From: Roseibacillus ishigakijimensis
GTDB lineage: Bacteria > Verrucomicrobiota > Verrucomicrobiia > Verrucomicrobiales > Akkermansiaceae
DNA length: 64,000 bases
Direction: 5' to 3'
NCBI RefSeq assembly: GCF_016595415.1
Contig: NZ_JAENIO010000016.1
Span: 1-64,000 of the forward strand
The position numbers and the translations under genes are program-made. Each line of letters opens with the position of its first letter. Position 1 is the stretch's first letter. Positions 55,619 through 63,312 of this stretch are shown here, in pieces. The notes under the pieces were generated by a model, which saw only the letters and a program-made list of their open reading frames with translations, searched no databases and had not been told where the DNA came from.

Positions 55619-55644
55619 TCCTCCGGAAGGGCGAGTCAGCCGAT
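55604..55644 (-). terminator. Minus-strand terminator overlapping the end of the NfeD gene
   Basis: A perfect 9-bp stem (55610-55618 with 55636-55644) closes a 17-base loop. On the minus strand it is followed by seven T residues (A-run 55604-55610), so it terminates the uxaC/SGNH unit. One arm and the T-run lie inside the last codons of the plus-strand gene. Confidence 0.75.
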
Positions 55645-55734
55645 GGTGAAAAATCCTTTGCGCCCCGTGGCGTGGGGACTAATCCCGAGCCCATTCGGAG
55701 GAGGGAGTTCTGAGGGAGGGGGGGGTGGAACCAG

Positions 55735-56487
55735 CTAGCGGGTCGCTTCTTGCGCGCTTTCCTTCGGGGTTCTTTCGGCGAGGCCTTCGCGGATGGCTTT
55801 GGTGACCTGGCGGGCCAGCTTCCGCGAGCCTGCGGGGGTGTAATGGACGTCGCCCGGGCCCGCGAAAAGATCGGGGGTGAAGCTGCGGGTGAGGGCGTTG
55901 AGCTCATTGATGGCAATGCCTTTTTCTTCCATCACCTCGCGGGCGACGGCATTGTAACGGAGCTCGTCGCCGAGTTTGCGGCCGGCTTCGCCGGGAGGCA
56001 CATAGGTGGTCTCCGCCCAGATGAGGGTGGCTCCAGTGTCCTTGAGCCGTTCAACGAGCTGGCTGAGGTTTTCGCGATAGCGGTCCAAGGGGGTGGTCAG
56101 GGTGCCGGACTCCTTGTCCCGTCGACCCTGTTCTTTGGACTCGGGATGGCGGTAGCACAGGTCCCAGAGGCCCCAGTTGAAGTGGATGACTGCCCAGTCG
56201 GTGTCACCCAGCCAGTCGTCGAGCTTGCGCAGACCGGTGCCGGTGTGCTGGGCATTGCCCGGATGATGGCGCACCGCTGCTTCCTTAGCCATGAGCTCCT
56301 GAACGAAGGGAGTGTAGCCGAGCGAGATGGAATCGCCGATGAGGAGCACGGGCGGGAGCGCCTCGCGGGCTGCCGGGGTGGGCTCGTCTTGGGCGGGGAG
56401 GGGCAACACGAAGGCGAGGCTAAGGAGGAGAGCCAAGGCCTGGCGGCCTTGCCGGAGGCGGTGGGAGGGGCGGAAAACGTGGTTCAT
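55735..56487 (-). CDS. Exported SGNH/GDSL-type hydrolase
   Basis: A 250-residue secreted esterase-like protein. It has a signal peptide (RQALALLLSLAFVLPLPAQ). Block I is VLLIGDSISLGYTP with the nucleophile Ser near residue 51. Block III appears as HFNWGLWDL and block V as DVHYTPAGSRKLA with the catalytic His near 230. The family deacylates sugars and lipids; in this context it could act on plant or algal polysaccharides alongside uronate catabolism by UxaC, which is an inference. It lies 98 bases downstream of uxaC on the same strand. Confidence 0.82.
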   Translation of the reverse strand: MNHVFRPSHRLRQGRQALALLLSLAFVLPLPAQDEPTPAAREALPPVLLIGDSISLGYTPFVQELMAKEAAVRHHPGNAQHTGTGLRKLDDWLGDTDWAVIHFNWGLWDLCYRHPESKEQGRRDKESGTLTTPLDRYRENLSQLVERLKDTGATLIWAETTYVPPGEAGRKLGDELRYNAVAREVMEEKGIAINELNALTRSFTPDLFAGPGDVHYTPAGSRKLARQVTKAIREGLAERTPKESAQEATR

Positions 56488-56585
56488 CGGTGGCATCCAT
56501 TACGTTGCGGAGGACGTGGCCTTTCGCATACTTCCGTAGGGGATCCGGGGCCACGGCTCGCCCTCTTCCCCGCCGAGGCACGCTT

Positions 56586-57992
56586 TCAGGGTTGGGGCAA
56601 GTTGAGATACTTGGCGCAATTGGTGTAGCTGAGTCCCTGGATGAGGGGCTCCAGCAGTGAGAGATCGCTCGGAATCTCGCCGGCCTCAGCTTCACTGCCG
56701 ATGAGGTTGCACAAAATGCGGCGGAAGTATTCGTGGCGGGGATAGGACAGAAAGCTCCGGCTGTCGGTGAGGAAGCCGACGAAGTGGGAGAGGAGGCCCA
56801 GGGAGGAGAGGGCGTCGAGGTGGGCGAGGATTCCCTGCTTGGTATCGTTGAACCACCAAGCGGCCCCAAATTGGATTTTTCCGGGAGTGGGCGCTTCGCA
56901 AAAGGAGCCGGTGGCGGCGGCAAAGAAGGGGTTCTCGCGCGGGTTGAGCGTATAGAGGATGGTTTTGGGCAGCTCTTCCCGCTGATCCAGGAGGTCGAGA
57001 AACTCCAAAATGCCTCCCTGGGAAACATCGCCGATGGTGTCGAAGCCACTGTCCGGCCCCAATTCGGCAAAACGCCGCGAGTTCGGGTTTCGATGGGGAT
57101 TGAGGTGCAGCTGCATGGTCCAGTTGCGTTTTGCATTCCAGCGGCCCGCATTTTGCATGATGAGGGCGGCGAAGGCCGCTTGCTCCTCCGGGCTGGCGGC
57201 GACCCCGGCGAGAGAATTTTGAAAAATTCGCTCGGCCTCATTCAGGCTGCAAGGCTGGCCGTGGAGGGCACTGAGACCGTGGTCAGAGAGTCGGCAGTTG
57301 GCTTCGTGAAATTCCCCGTGACGCTGTTCCAAGAGGGGCAAGAGGTCCTGGACGTGAGCGACTTCCTTGCCCATGAGCTCTCCGAAGGATTGCACCCAGG
57401 CGCTGAAAAAGTCGGGTCGATCCACCGCCAGCGCCTTGTCGGGCCGGAAAGTGGGGTAAATTTTTGTCCGGTGGTCGCTGGCGTTGTGGGCTCCATGGTG
57501 GTCCAAACCGTCAGTGGGATCATCCGTGGTGCCCACAGCGGCGACGTCGAATTTTTCCAAGAGGCCCTGGGCGGAGAAGTCCGCCGCAGCCAGGCGCTCA
57601 TTGGCCTGCTCCCAGACCTCGTCAGCGGTCTCGGGGGAGAGCAGGAGGTCGATACCGAAAGCGCGTTTCAACTCCAAATGAGTCCAGTCATACAGGGGGT
57701 TGCGAAGGGTGTGGGGGACGGTTGCCGCCCAGGCATCAAATTTCTCGCGGTCACTTGCCGAGCCGGTGATGTGGCTCTCCGGAATACCATTGGCCCGCAT
57801 GGCCCGCCATTTGTAGTGGTCGTGTTTTAACCAGATTTCGGTCAGGTTGCTCCAGCGGTGATTGTGGTGAATTTCCGCCGGGGGAAGGTGGGTGTGGTAG
57901 TCCAGAATGGGCTCCTTGGCGGCCACCTCATGGTAGAGGTGGCGGGCTGTTTCGTTGCTGAGCAAAAAGTCGTCGTCGAGGTAGTTCGCCAT
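56586..57992 (-). CDS. uxaC: Glucuronate isomerase
   Basis: A 468-residue uronate isomerase of standard length that converts D-glucuronate to D-fructuronate (and galacturonate to tagaturonate). The N-terminal metal motif DYHTHLPP is near residue 30; other conserved blocks are NLTEIWLKHDHYKWRAMR, GTTDDPTDGLDHH, SDHGLSALHGQPC, WTMQLHLNPHRN and VGFLTDSRSFLSYPRHEYFRR. No other uronate genes lie beside it. The ATG at 57992 starts the usual N-terminus. A CGGGACA/TGTCCCG inverted repeat lies about 90 bases upstream. Confidence 0.94.
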   Translation of the reverse strand: MANYLDDDFLLSNETARHLYHEVAAKEPILDYHTHLPPAEIHHNHRWSNLTEIWLKHDHYKWRAMRANGIPESHITGSASDREKFDAWAATVPHTLRNPLYDWTHLELKRAFGIDLLLSPETADEVWEQANERLAAADFSAQGLLEKFDVAAVGTTDDPTDGLDHHGAHNASDHRTKIYPTFRPDKALAVDRPDFFSAWVQSFGELMGKEVAHVQDLLPLLEQRHGEFHEANCRLSDHGLSALHGQPCSLNEAERIFQNSLAGVAASPEEQAAFAALIMQNAGRWNAKRNWTMQLHLNPHRNPNSRRFAELGPDSGFDTIGDVSQGGILEFLDLLDQREELPKTILYTLNPRENPFFAAATGSFCEAPTPGKIQFGAAWWFNDTKQGILAHLDALSSLGLLSHFVGFLTDSRSFLSYPRHEYFRRILCNLIGSEAEAGEIPSDLSLLEPLIQGLSYTNCAKYLNLPQP

Positions 57993-58077
57993 GGCCTTCA
58001 GGAGAGAGATTCCTGCCCTTAGTGACAAGCTTTTGCTGCCCGAAAGAGACATTTTGCCGAGTCAAAATCGCCCACAG

Positions 58078-58094
58078 CGGGACAAAGTGTCCCG
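58078..58094. promoter_or_regulatory. Inverted repeat upstream of uxaC
   Basis: CGGGACA-AAG-TGTCCCG, a perfect 7-bp inverted repeat with a 3-base spacer, 86 bases before uxaC in the divergent region with the sigma factor gene. It could be an operator; a purely structural hairpin is also possible. Confidence 0.4.
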
Positions 58095-58166
58095 GCCCCC
58101 GTTCGTCGCCATCAAGCGATTTTTTAGAATTTTAGCCCGCAATCACTGATAGTTTCGTTCTTTTCG

Positions 58167-58195
58167 TTGATAATTGGAATCATTCCAATTCTAAT
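58167..58195 (+). promoter_or_regulatory. Candidate sigma-factor promoter with palindromic spacer
   Basis: TTGATA (58167-58172) and TCTAAT (58190-58195) are 17 bases apart. A perfect 19-base palindrome AATTGGAATCATTCCAATT (58172-58190) fills the spacer and touches both elements. This geometry suits a repressor or an activator that acts within the spacer. It would give a leader of about 95 bases before the sigma factor ATG. Confidence 0.55.
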
Positions 58196-58296
58196 CTTGA
58201 GTTTGGAACAGAACCTGCGAAAATGGCGTCAACCTGAAAAATGAGAAAAATCGTGATTGAGGGGAATAAGGACGGGGAAGCGACGTCCAACCTGAA

Positions 58297-59175
58297 ATGA
58301 ACGAGTTTTCTCGCCGAAAGAACAATCACATGTCCAACTACGATTCAGATAGCAGTCTGCGCGTTTACATGCGCGAGATTTCCAAGACTCCCTTGCTGAC
58401 GCCCGAAGAGGAGGTGGAGCTGGCGGAACGCATCAAGAAAGGGGACAAGGCCGCCCGCACCCAGATGATCAAGGCCAACCTTCGCCTGGTGGTGAAGATT
58501 GCGCAGGATTACTCCGGTTACGGTCTTCCTTTGTCCGACCTCATTTCGGAGGGAAACATCGGTCTCATGAAAGCGGTCGAGCGTTTTGACCCGAACAAGG
58601 GTGGCAAGCTGAGCACCTACGGCTCTTGGTGGATCAAGCAGTCCATCAAGCGCGCCCTCGCCAACCAGTCCAAAACCATTCGCCTTCCGGTCCATATGGT
58701 GGACAAGATTGCCCGCATGCGTCGCATCTCGGCCATGTTGGCGGAGGCCCTCGGTCGCGAACCGACTGATGAGGAATTGGCTGAAGAGTTGGGCTTGCCC
58801 CGTCGCAAACTGGCCATGCTGAAGCGGGCCGCGCAACGTCCCACCTCTCTCGACGAGCCCTTTGGCGAAGAGGATCGCGGTAGCTACGGCGACGTCATCG
58901 GCGACGAGCGGGCGGTGAATCCCTTCGATGCTCTGGCCGACAAAAACATGCACGGTCACCTCGATGATTTGCTGGAAGTGCTCGACGAGCGCGAGTCCAA
59001 GATCATCGACGCTCGCTTCGGACTCAACGGTCGCAAGCCAATGACTTTGGAAGAAGTGGGCCGCGAATTCGGAGTGACCCGCGAGCGTATCCGCCAGCTG
59101 CAGAATGTGGCGCTGCAGAAGATGCGCCGGGCCCTCAGCAAGAAGGAGGAGCCCATCCCCAAGGCGGTGGTGTGA
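58297..59175 (+). CDS. Sigma-70 family RNA polymerase sigma factor, short RpoD/RpoS type
   Basis: A 292-residue sigma factor with all core regions: 1.2 (SLRVYMREISKTPLLTPEEEV), 2 (LISEGNIGLMKAVERFDPNKG and STYGSWWIKQSIKRAL), 3 (REPTDEELAEELGLP) and 4.2 (MTLEEVGREFGVTRERIRQLQ). Region 1.1 and the large non-conserved region of E. coli RpoD are absent, so it is a group 1 or group 2 factor; which one cannot be told without the rest of the genome. A second ATG at 58330 (MSNYDSDSSLR) may be the true start. Transcription probably comes from the palindromic promoter upstream, and a hairpin follows. Confidence 0.9.
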   Translation: MNEFSRRKNNHMSNYDSDSSLRVYMREISKTPLLTPEEEVELAERIKKGDKAARTQMIKANLRLVVKIAQDYSGYGLPLSDLISEGNIGLMKAVERFDPNKGGKLSTYGSWWIKQSIKRALANQSKTIRLPVHMVDKIARMRRISAMLAEALGREPTDEELAEELGLPRRKLAMLKRAAQRPTSLDEPFGEEDRGSYGDVIGDERAVNPFDALADKNMHGHLDDLLEVLDERESKIIDARFGLNGRKPMTLEEVGREFGVTRERIRQLQNVALQKMRRALSKKEEPIPKAVV

Positions 59176-59214
59176 GGACAGTCTTCCCAGCCTTCTTAAA
59201 AGTCTGATTTTCCC

Positions 59215-59245
59215 AACAGGGCGGTCTGCGGGCCGCCCTGTTTAC
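59215..59245 (+). terminator. Terminator hairpin after the sigma factor gene
   Basis: A 12-bp stem (59215-59226 with 59231-59242, one G-U) closes a TGCG loop; the T-tail is short (TTTAC), so termination may be partial. Confidence 0.6.
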
Positions 59246-59301
59246 TTGGGTGCGCACACTTGCGACTCGTTCTCGTCCCGGTGACCTGCTAGATCGGAGG
59301 G

Positions 59302-60708
59302 GTGAAGTCCGCTGCTCTCTTTCTTCTTTTTTTCTCCCTCTCTTGTTTGGCAAAGCCGCCCCTGCCCACCCCGCTGGAAACTCCCGTCATTGGGGAATGG
59401 GATCAGTATTTCCTGGATCGACTCTATCCCGCGCAAGAAAAGGATTTGGCGCTCGCCGCGATTGTCGAGGAAGAGCGTTTCCGCCACTTGGTCGCCAAGC
59501 ACGAACTCAAGCTTCTGGGAGGTCCCCTCGTGGGCTGCCTGAGTGCGACCGGGGCCTCGATCTGGGTGCGCACGCCGGGCCCGGCCAAGGTGCAGGTCAT
59601 CGCTGGTGATCATCGCAGCGAGATCCGCGAAACTGGGCCCGCCGGGGATTTCGCGACCATTCTCAGCTTGGAGGGGCTGCAGCCCTTTCAACGGTATTCC
59701 TACGATGTGCTGGTCGAGGGCGAGAGCGTTTTCGGCTCCGATTTGCCGAGTTTCCGCACCTATCCGGAGGCTGGCAGCAGGGAGCGATATGCTCTCGGTT
59801 TCGGGGGCTGTGCCCGCTACAATCCCCCCAAAGAGAAGATGTGGAGCCTGATTGCGGACCATGAGTTGGCCGCTTTTTTACTCCTGGGGGACAATGTTTA
59901 CATCGACCAGCCCCACTCGCGCACCAAGCAGCGGGTGCATTATTACCGGCGGCAGTTGAGCCCGGATTTCAGCCGCTTCACCCGCTCGACAGGAGTTTAT
60001 GCCATCTACGATGACCATGATTTGGGAAAAGACGATTCCGTGGGTGGCCCGGAAAAGTTCACGCCGGCCTGGAAGTGGAAAGCATGGCAGGTTTTTCGGG
60101 AGAATTGGAACAATCCGGCTTACGGTGGAGGCGAGAAATTACCGGGATGCTGGTTCAACTTTTCTCTCGGGAAGGTCGAGGTCTTCATGCTCGACAACCG
60201 CTATTACCGCGACTTCGAGAACGGGACCATGCTGGGGCCCGAGCAGAAGCAGTGGCTTTTGCGGGAGCTGAAGGAATCGACCGCAACCTTCAAGATTCTC
60301 GCCTCCGGCACGCTCTGGACCGAGCATGCGGACAAGGGCGGGCGCGATTCCTGGTGGGGGGTGCCAGAGGAACGGGAGGAGATTTTCCGTTTCTTGGAAG
60401 ACGAAAAAATCGGAGGCGTGATCTTGCTCTCCTCAGACCGCCATCGTTCGGATGTTTACCGCATCGAGCGCCCGGAGAGCTACGATCTCTATGAGTTTGA
60501 AAGTGGAAAAATCACCAACGAGCACACCCACGATCGCAACGAAAAGGCGCTGTTCTCTTACAATGAGGGCAATTTCTTCGGGAAGCTGAACTTTGACTTT
60601 GAGAAGGAGGATCCCGAAGTCACCTTCCAGATCGTGACCTTGGAGGACAAGGTCGCCTACGAGATGACCCTGCGGGCGAGCGAACTGCAGGCTGGGCGGC
60701 AACGGTGA
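59302..60708 (+). CDS. PhoD-like alkaline phosphatase/phosphodiesterase family protein
   Basis: A 468-residue exported metallophosphatase. GTG start, signal peptide KSAALFLLFFSLSCLA (a possible lipobox at SLSC). An N-terminal Fn3-like region (about 70-155) contains GCLSATGASIWVRTPGPA. The catalytic domain carries the PhoD motifs ALGFGGCARYN, LLLGDNVYID, YAIYDDHDLGKDDS, VFMLDNRYYRD and ILLSSDRHRSDVYR, which supply Asp, Asn and His metal ligands. Such enzymes release phosphate from organic esters. No Pho-box-like motif was found upstream, unlike the phosphate island. It is convergent with folK. Confidence 0.88.
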   Translation: MKSAALFLLFFSLSCLAKPPLPTPLETPVIGEWDQYFLDRLYPAQEKDLALAAIVEEERFRHLVAKHELKLLGGPLVGCLSATGASIWVRTPGPAKVQVIAGDHRSEIRETGPAGDFATILSLEGLQPFQRYSYDVLVEGESVFGSDLPSFRTYPEAGSRERYALGFGGCARYNPPKEKMWSLIADHELAAFLLLGDNVYIDQPHSRTKQRVHYYRRQLSPDFSRFTRSTGVYAIYDDHDLGKDDSVGGPEKFTPAWKWKAWQVFRENWNNPAYGGGEKLPGCWFNFSLGKVEVFMLDNRYYRDFENGTMLGPEQKQWLLRELKESTATFKILASGTLWTEHADKGGRDSWWGVPEEREEIFRFLEDEKIGGVILLSSDRHRSDVYRIERPESYDLYEFESGKITNEHTHDRNEKALFSYNEGNFFGKLNFDFEKEDPEVTFQIVTLEDKVAYEMTLRASELQAGRQR

Positions 60709-60709
60709 G

Positions 60710-61213
60710 TCACCATTGTTCGGCGATTCGCACCGGAGGCGTTTCGGGCGAAGGGCAGATCTCCAGCAAAATGGAGACGGGATTGGCGTGGGTGGGAGGC
60801 ACTAGGGCGGGCGCCAGGTCGCGGAGGGGGGCGAGGACAAAGCGCCGTTCGTGCAAGCGGGGATGGGGTAGGGTGAGCTCCGCGCTGTCCTGCACCTGAT
60901 CGCCGCAAACCAGCAGATCGAGGTCCACTGGACGCGGGGCATTGACCGCACGCGCTTCCCGGGCGGCCCGGCCCAGGTCGCTTTCGATTTGCTGTGTCTC
61001 CCGTAGCAACGCGAGCGGGGCAAGCCCGGTCTCGAAGGCCACCACGGTATTGAGGAAGGGCGGCGACCCGGCGGGACAGTCCACCGGATCGGTTTCGTAA
61101 AGGGCCGCCGAGGCGATCTCCGACTGGGCGAGTCTCTGCAACCGACGGCGTGCCTCCCGCAGGTTCTCCAGACGATCTCCCAGATTCGAGCCAAGGGCGA
61201 GATAGGTTGTCAT
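60710..61213 (-). CDS. folK: 2-amino-4-hydroxy-6-hydroxymethyldihydropteridine diphosphokinase
   Basis: A 167-residue folate-pathway kinase. Conserved segments are YLALGSNLGDRLENL at the start, ALYETDPVDCPAGSPPFLNTVV (about 37-58) and the metal/pterin motif NAPRPVDLDLL (about 95-105), then LTLPHPRLHERRFVLAPL. It transfers pyrophosphate from ATP to the pterin. The ATG at 61213 was chosen over an opening 32 codons upstream that overlaps dapB. It is the last gene of alr-dapB-folK. Confidence 0.93.
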   Translation of the reverse strand: MTTYLALGSNLGDRLENLREARRRLQRLAQSEIASAALYETDPVDCPAGSPPFLNTVVAFETGLAPLALLRETQQIESDLGRAAREARAVNAPRPVDLDLLVCGDQVQDSAELTLPHPRLHERRFVLAPLRDLAPALVPPTHANPVSILLEICPSPETPPVRIAEQW

Positions 61214-61248
61214 GGGAGAGATAGATTGCGAATTGGTGTAGGGAGGCT

Positions 61249-61983
61249 TCACTTCAGCCCCAGCACATCCTGCATGTCGTAGAGGCCGGCGGGCTTGTCG
61301 GCGAGCCAAAGGGCGGCGCGGACCGCTCCGGTGGCGAAGGTCATGCGGGAGGAGGCCTTGTGAGTGAGCTCCACGCGCTCGCCTTCGGCGGCGAACATGA
61401 CGGTGTGGTCGCCGACGACGTCGCCACCGCGCAGGGTGTGCATGCCGATGCGTCCCTGGGGGCGAGGGCCGGTTTCGCCCAGGCGGCCGTGGTCGATGTC
61501 GTCCTGGTAGGAGGTGCCGGTTTCTTCATTAAGAATTTCCAGCAGGGTGCGGGCGGTGCCGGAGGGGGCGTCGACCTTGTGGCGGTGGTGCATCTCGGTG
61601 ACCTCGATGTCGAAGGTCTCGTTGCCGAGGATGCGGGCGGCGTGGCGGGTGAGCCAGAAGAGGGTATTGACCCCAACCGAGAAGTTGGAGGCGTAGACGA
61701 TGGGCAGGCTTTCGGCGGCCTTGGCAATGGCGGCTCGTTGGGTGTCGCTATGACCGGTGGTGCCGATGACGAGGGGAACCTTCGCGACGAGGGCTTTTTC
61801 CAAGAGGTCGTCAGTGAGCGAGGGCAGGGTGAAGTCGATGATGCCCTGTGAGCCGGCGAGAGCGGCGGCGAGGTCTTCGCCCTTGTCGTGGGAGGAGTGG
61901 AACTCGGCCTTGGCTTCCGCTTCGATGGCGTTGACAACAGCTTGGCCCATGCGGCCGGAACGTCCGGTGACAGTCAGTTTCAT
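61249..61983 (-). CDS. dapB: 4-hydroxy-tetrahydrodipicolinate reductase
   Basis: A 244-residue enzyme of lysine and diaminopimelate synthesis. The nucleotide-binding motif is VTGRSGRMGQAV (residues 4-15), followed by IDFTLPSL, VIGTTGHSDTQ, ASNFSVGVNTLFWL and the catalytic/substrate motif EMHHRHKVDAPSGTA (about 130-144) with HTLRGGDVVGDHTVMFAAEGE near the end. Length is near the family norm. The ATG at 61983 starts the Rossmann strand directly. It sits between alr and folK, so wall-precursor genes cluster here. Confidence 0.96.
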   Translation of the reverse strand: MKLTVTGRSGRMGQAVVNAIEAEAKAEFHSSHDKGEDLAAALAGSQGIIDFTLPSLTDDLLEKALVAKVPLVIGTTGHSDTQRAAIAKAAESLPIVYASNFSVGVNTLFWLTRHAARILGNETFDIEVTEMHHRHKVDAPSGTARTLLEILNEETGTSYQDDIDHGRLGETGPRPQGRIGMHTLRGGDVVGDHTVMFAAEGERVELTHKASSRMTFATGAVRAALWLADKPAGLYDMQDVLGLK

Positions 61984-62028
61984 GGCGATCTGTTTGGCCC
62001 AACTTGGCCTCCTTGGCAATGCGCAATC

Positions 62029-63156
62029 TCACTCCACCGGCGGGTCGTGGTCGTGGCGGTAGAGGCGGGTGACGCGGGGGGTGATGCGGGTGAGGACTTC
62101 CCAGGAAATGGTGTCGGCCCACTGTGCCACTTGGGTCACGGGTAGATTGGGCCCAAAGAGTTCCACCTGATCGCCGGGTTGGGCGCCGTCGATTTCGCTC
62201 ACGTCGACCATGATCTGGTCCATGGTCACGCGGCCGAGGAGGGGGGCCCGTTGCCCGCGGATGAGGACGTAGGCGTCTTTGCCCGAGAGATTGCGGGGCA
62301 GGCCATCGCCGTAACCGGCTCCGATGGTGCCGACGAGGGTGTCTTTGGGCAAAATATGGGTGCGGCCGTAGCTCACCCCGTGGCCGGCCGGGAGGGGGCG
62401 AATGAGGGAGAGGCGTGACTTGAGGGTCATGACCGGGCGCACTTTTTCCTGCCAGGCCGGGAGGGGAGCAATGCCGTAGAGAAGCAAGCCGGGGCGGACG
62501 AGATTGGTGGTCGCGGATTGGTAGGCGAGGAGGCCCGCGCTATTGGCGAGGTGGAGGCGGAAGCCCTTCTCCCCTCGGGAAAAATGGGTCTGGGCGAGAT
62601 CATCAAAAGTCGCGAACTGGTCCCGGGTAAAGGCCTCGTCTTCGTCGGCGGAAGGCAGGTGGGAGCCCGCGCCGGTGAGGTGGAGGCGGCGGCAGGCGGG
62701 GCGCGCGAGGTAGGCGAGGGCTTCGCCCACTTGGTCGGGGAGAAAGCCGCCGCGCCCCATGCCGGTATCGATGACGAGGTGGGCGGTGAGGTCGCGATCG
62801 AGTTTTTCGCAGAGGGCGACATAGTGGTCGATCTCGGCCAAGGTGGAAAAGCAGGGGATCCAGCCGCGGGCGACGACTTCCTCCCGTTCGGCGGGGAAGG
62901 TTGCTCCGAGAAGGTAGATGGGGGTGCGGATGCCGGCCTCGTGCAGCTTGCGGGCCTCGTAGACATTGGCCACTCCGAAGAAGGGTAGTTCCCGATGGTC
63001 GAGGTGGCGGGCGAGGTCGACCAAGCCGTGTCCGTAGGCTCCCGCCTTTAGGATGGCCATGACTTCCTGACCCGAATGCTGGCGGATGAAGGAGAGGTTC
63101 TCGTCGAGAGCGGTGAGATTGATTTCGGCCCAGGCGCGGGGAGGAGAGGTCGTCAT
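62029..63156 (-). CDS. alr: Alanine racemase
   Basis: A 375-residue PLP enzyme making D-alanine for peptidoglycan. The PLP lysine is Lys37 in AILKAGAYGHG; the second catalytic residue, Tyr, is in GTIGAGYGDGLPR near 265. Other blocks are VIDTGMGRGGF, HLANSAGLLAYQ, LVRPGLLLYGIAP and RVTMDQIMVDVSE. The usual KADAYG has Gly in place of Asp, as in some homologues. The ATG at 63156 was chosen; an in-frame ATG 19 codons upstream is possible. It leads the minus-strand group alr-dapB-folK. Confidence 0.95.
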   Translation of the reverse strand: MTTSPPRAWAEINLTALDENLSFIRQHSGQEVMAILKAGAYGHGLVDLARHLDHRELPFFGVANVYEARKLHEAGIRTPIYLLGATFPAEREEVVARGWIPCFSTLAEIDHYVALCEKLDRDLTAHLVIDTGMGRGGFLPDQVGEALAYLARPACRRLHLTGAGSHLPSADEDEAFTRDQFATFDDLAQTHFSRGEKGFRLHLANSAGLLAYQSATTNLVRPGLLLYGIAPLPAWQEKVRPVMTLKSRLSLIRPLPAGHGVSYGRTHILPKDTLVGTIGAGYGDGLPRNLSGKDAYVLIRGQRAPLLGRVTMDQIMVDVSEIDGAQPGDQVELFGPNLPVTQVAQWADTISWEVLTRITPRVTRLYRHDHDPPVE

Positions 63157-63312
63157 CGGTGAATCCGCCTCAGGCGGGGCTGGTGAAGTAGAGGAGAATT
63201 GTGGAGGGGTCACGGCGGAATGTCGCGGGTGACGGGATTTCTTTGCTTGGGAAAATCGATTTTTTTGAAAATCGGGGGGCAGAAGCTGCGGTGGCTCTCT
63301 CGTTGTTTTGTT

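Noticed and set aside
63257-63274. CGATTTT/AAAATCG hairpin upstream of the last gene as a terminator
   Set aside because: No plus-strand gene ends before it and the loop side holds the T-run; it may be an operator or chance, so it is only mentioned with the gene.
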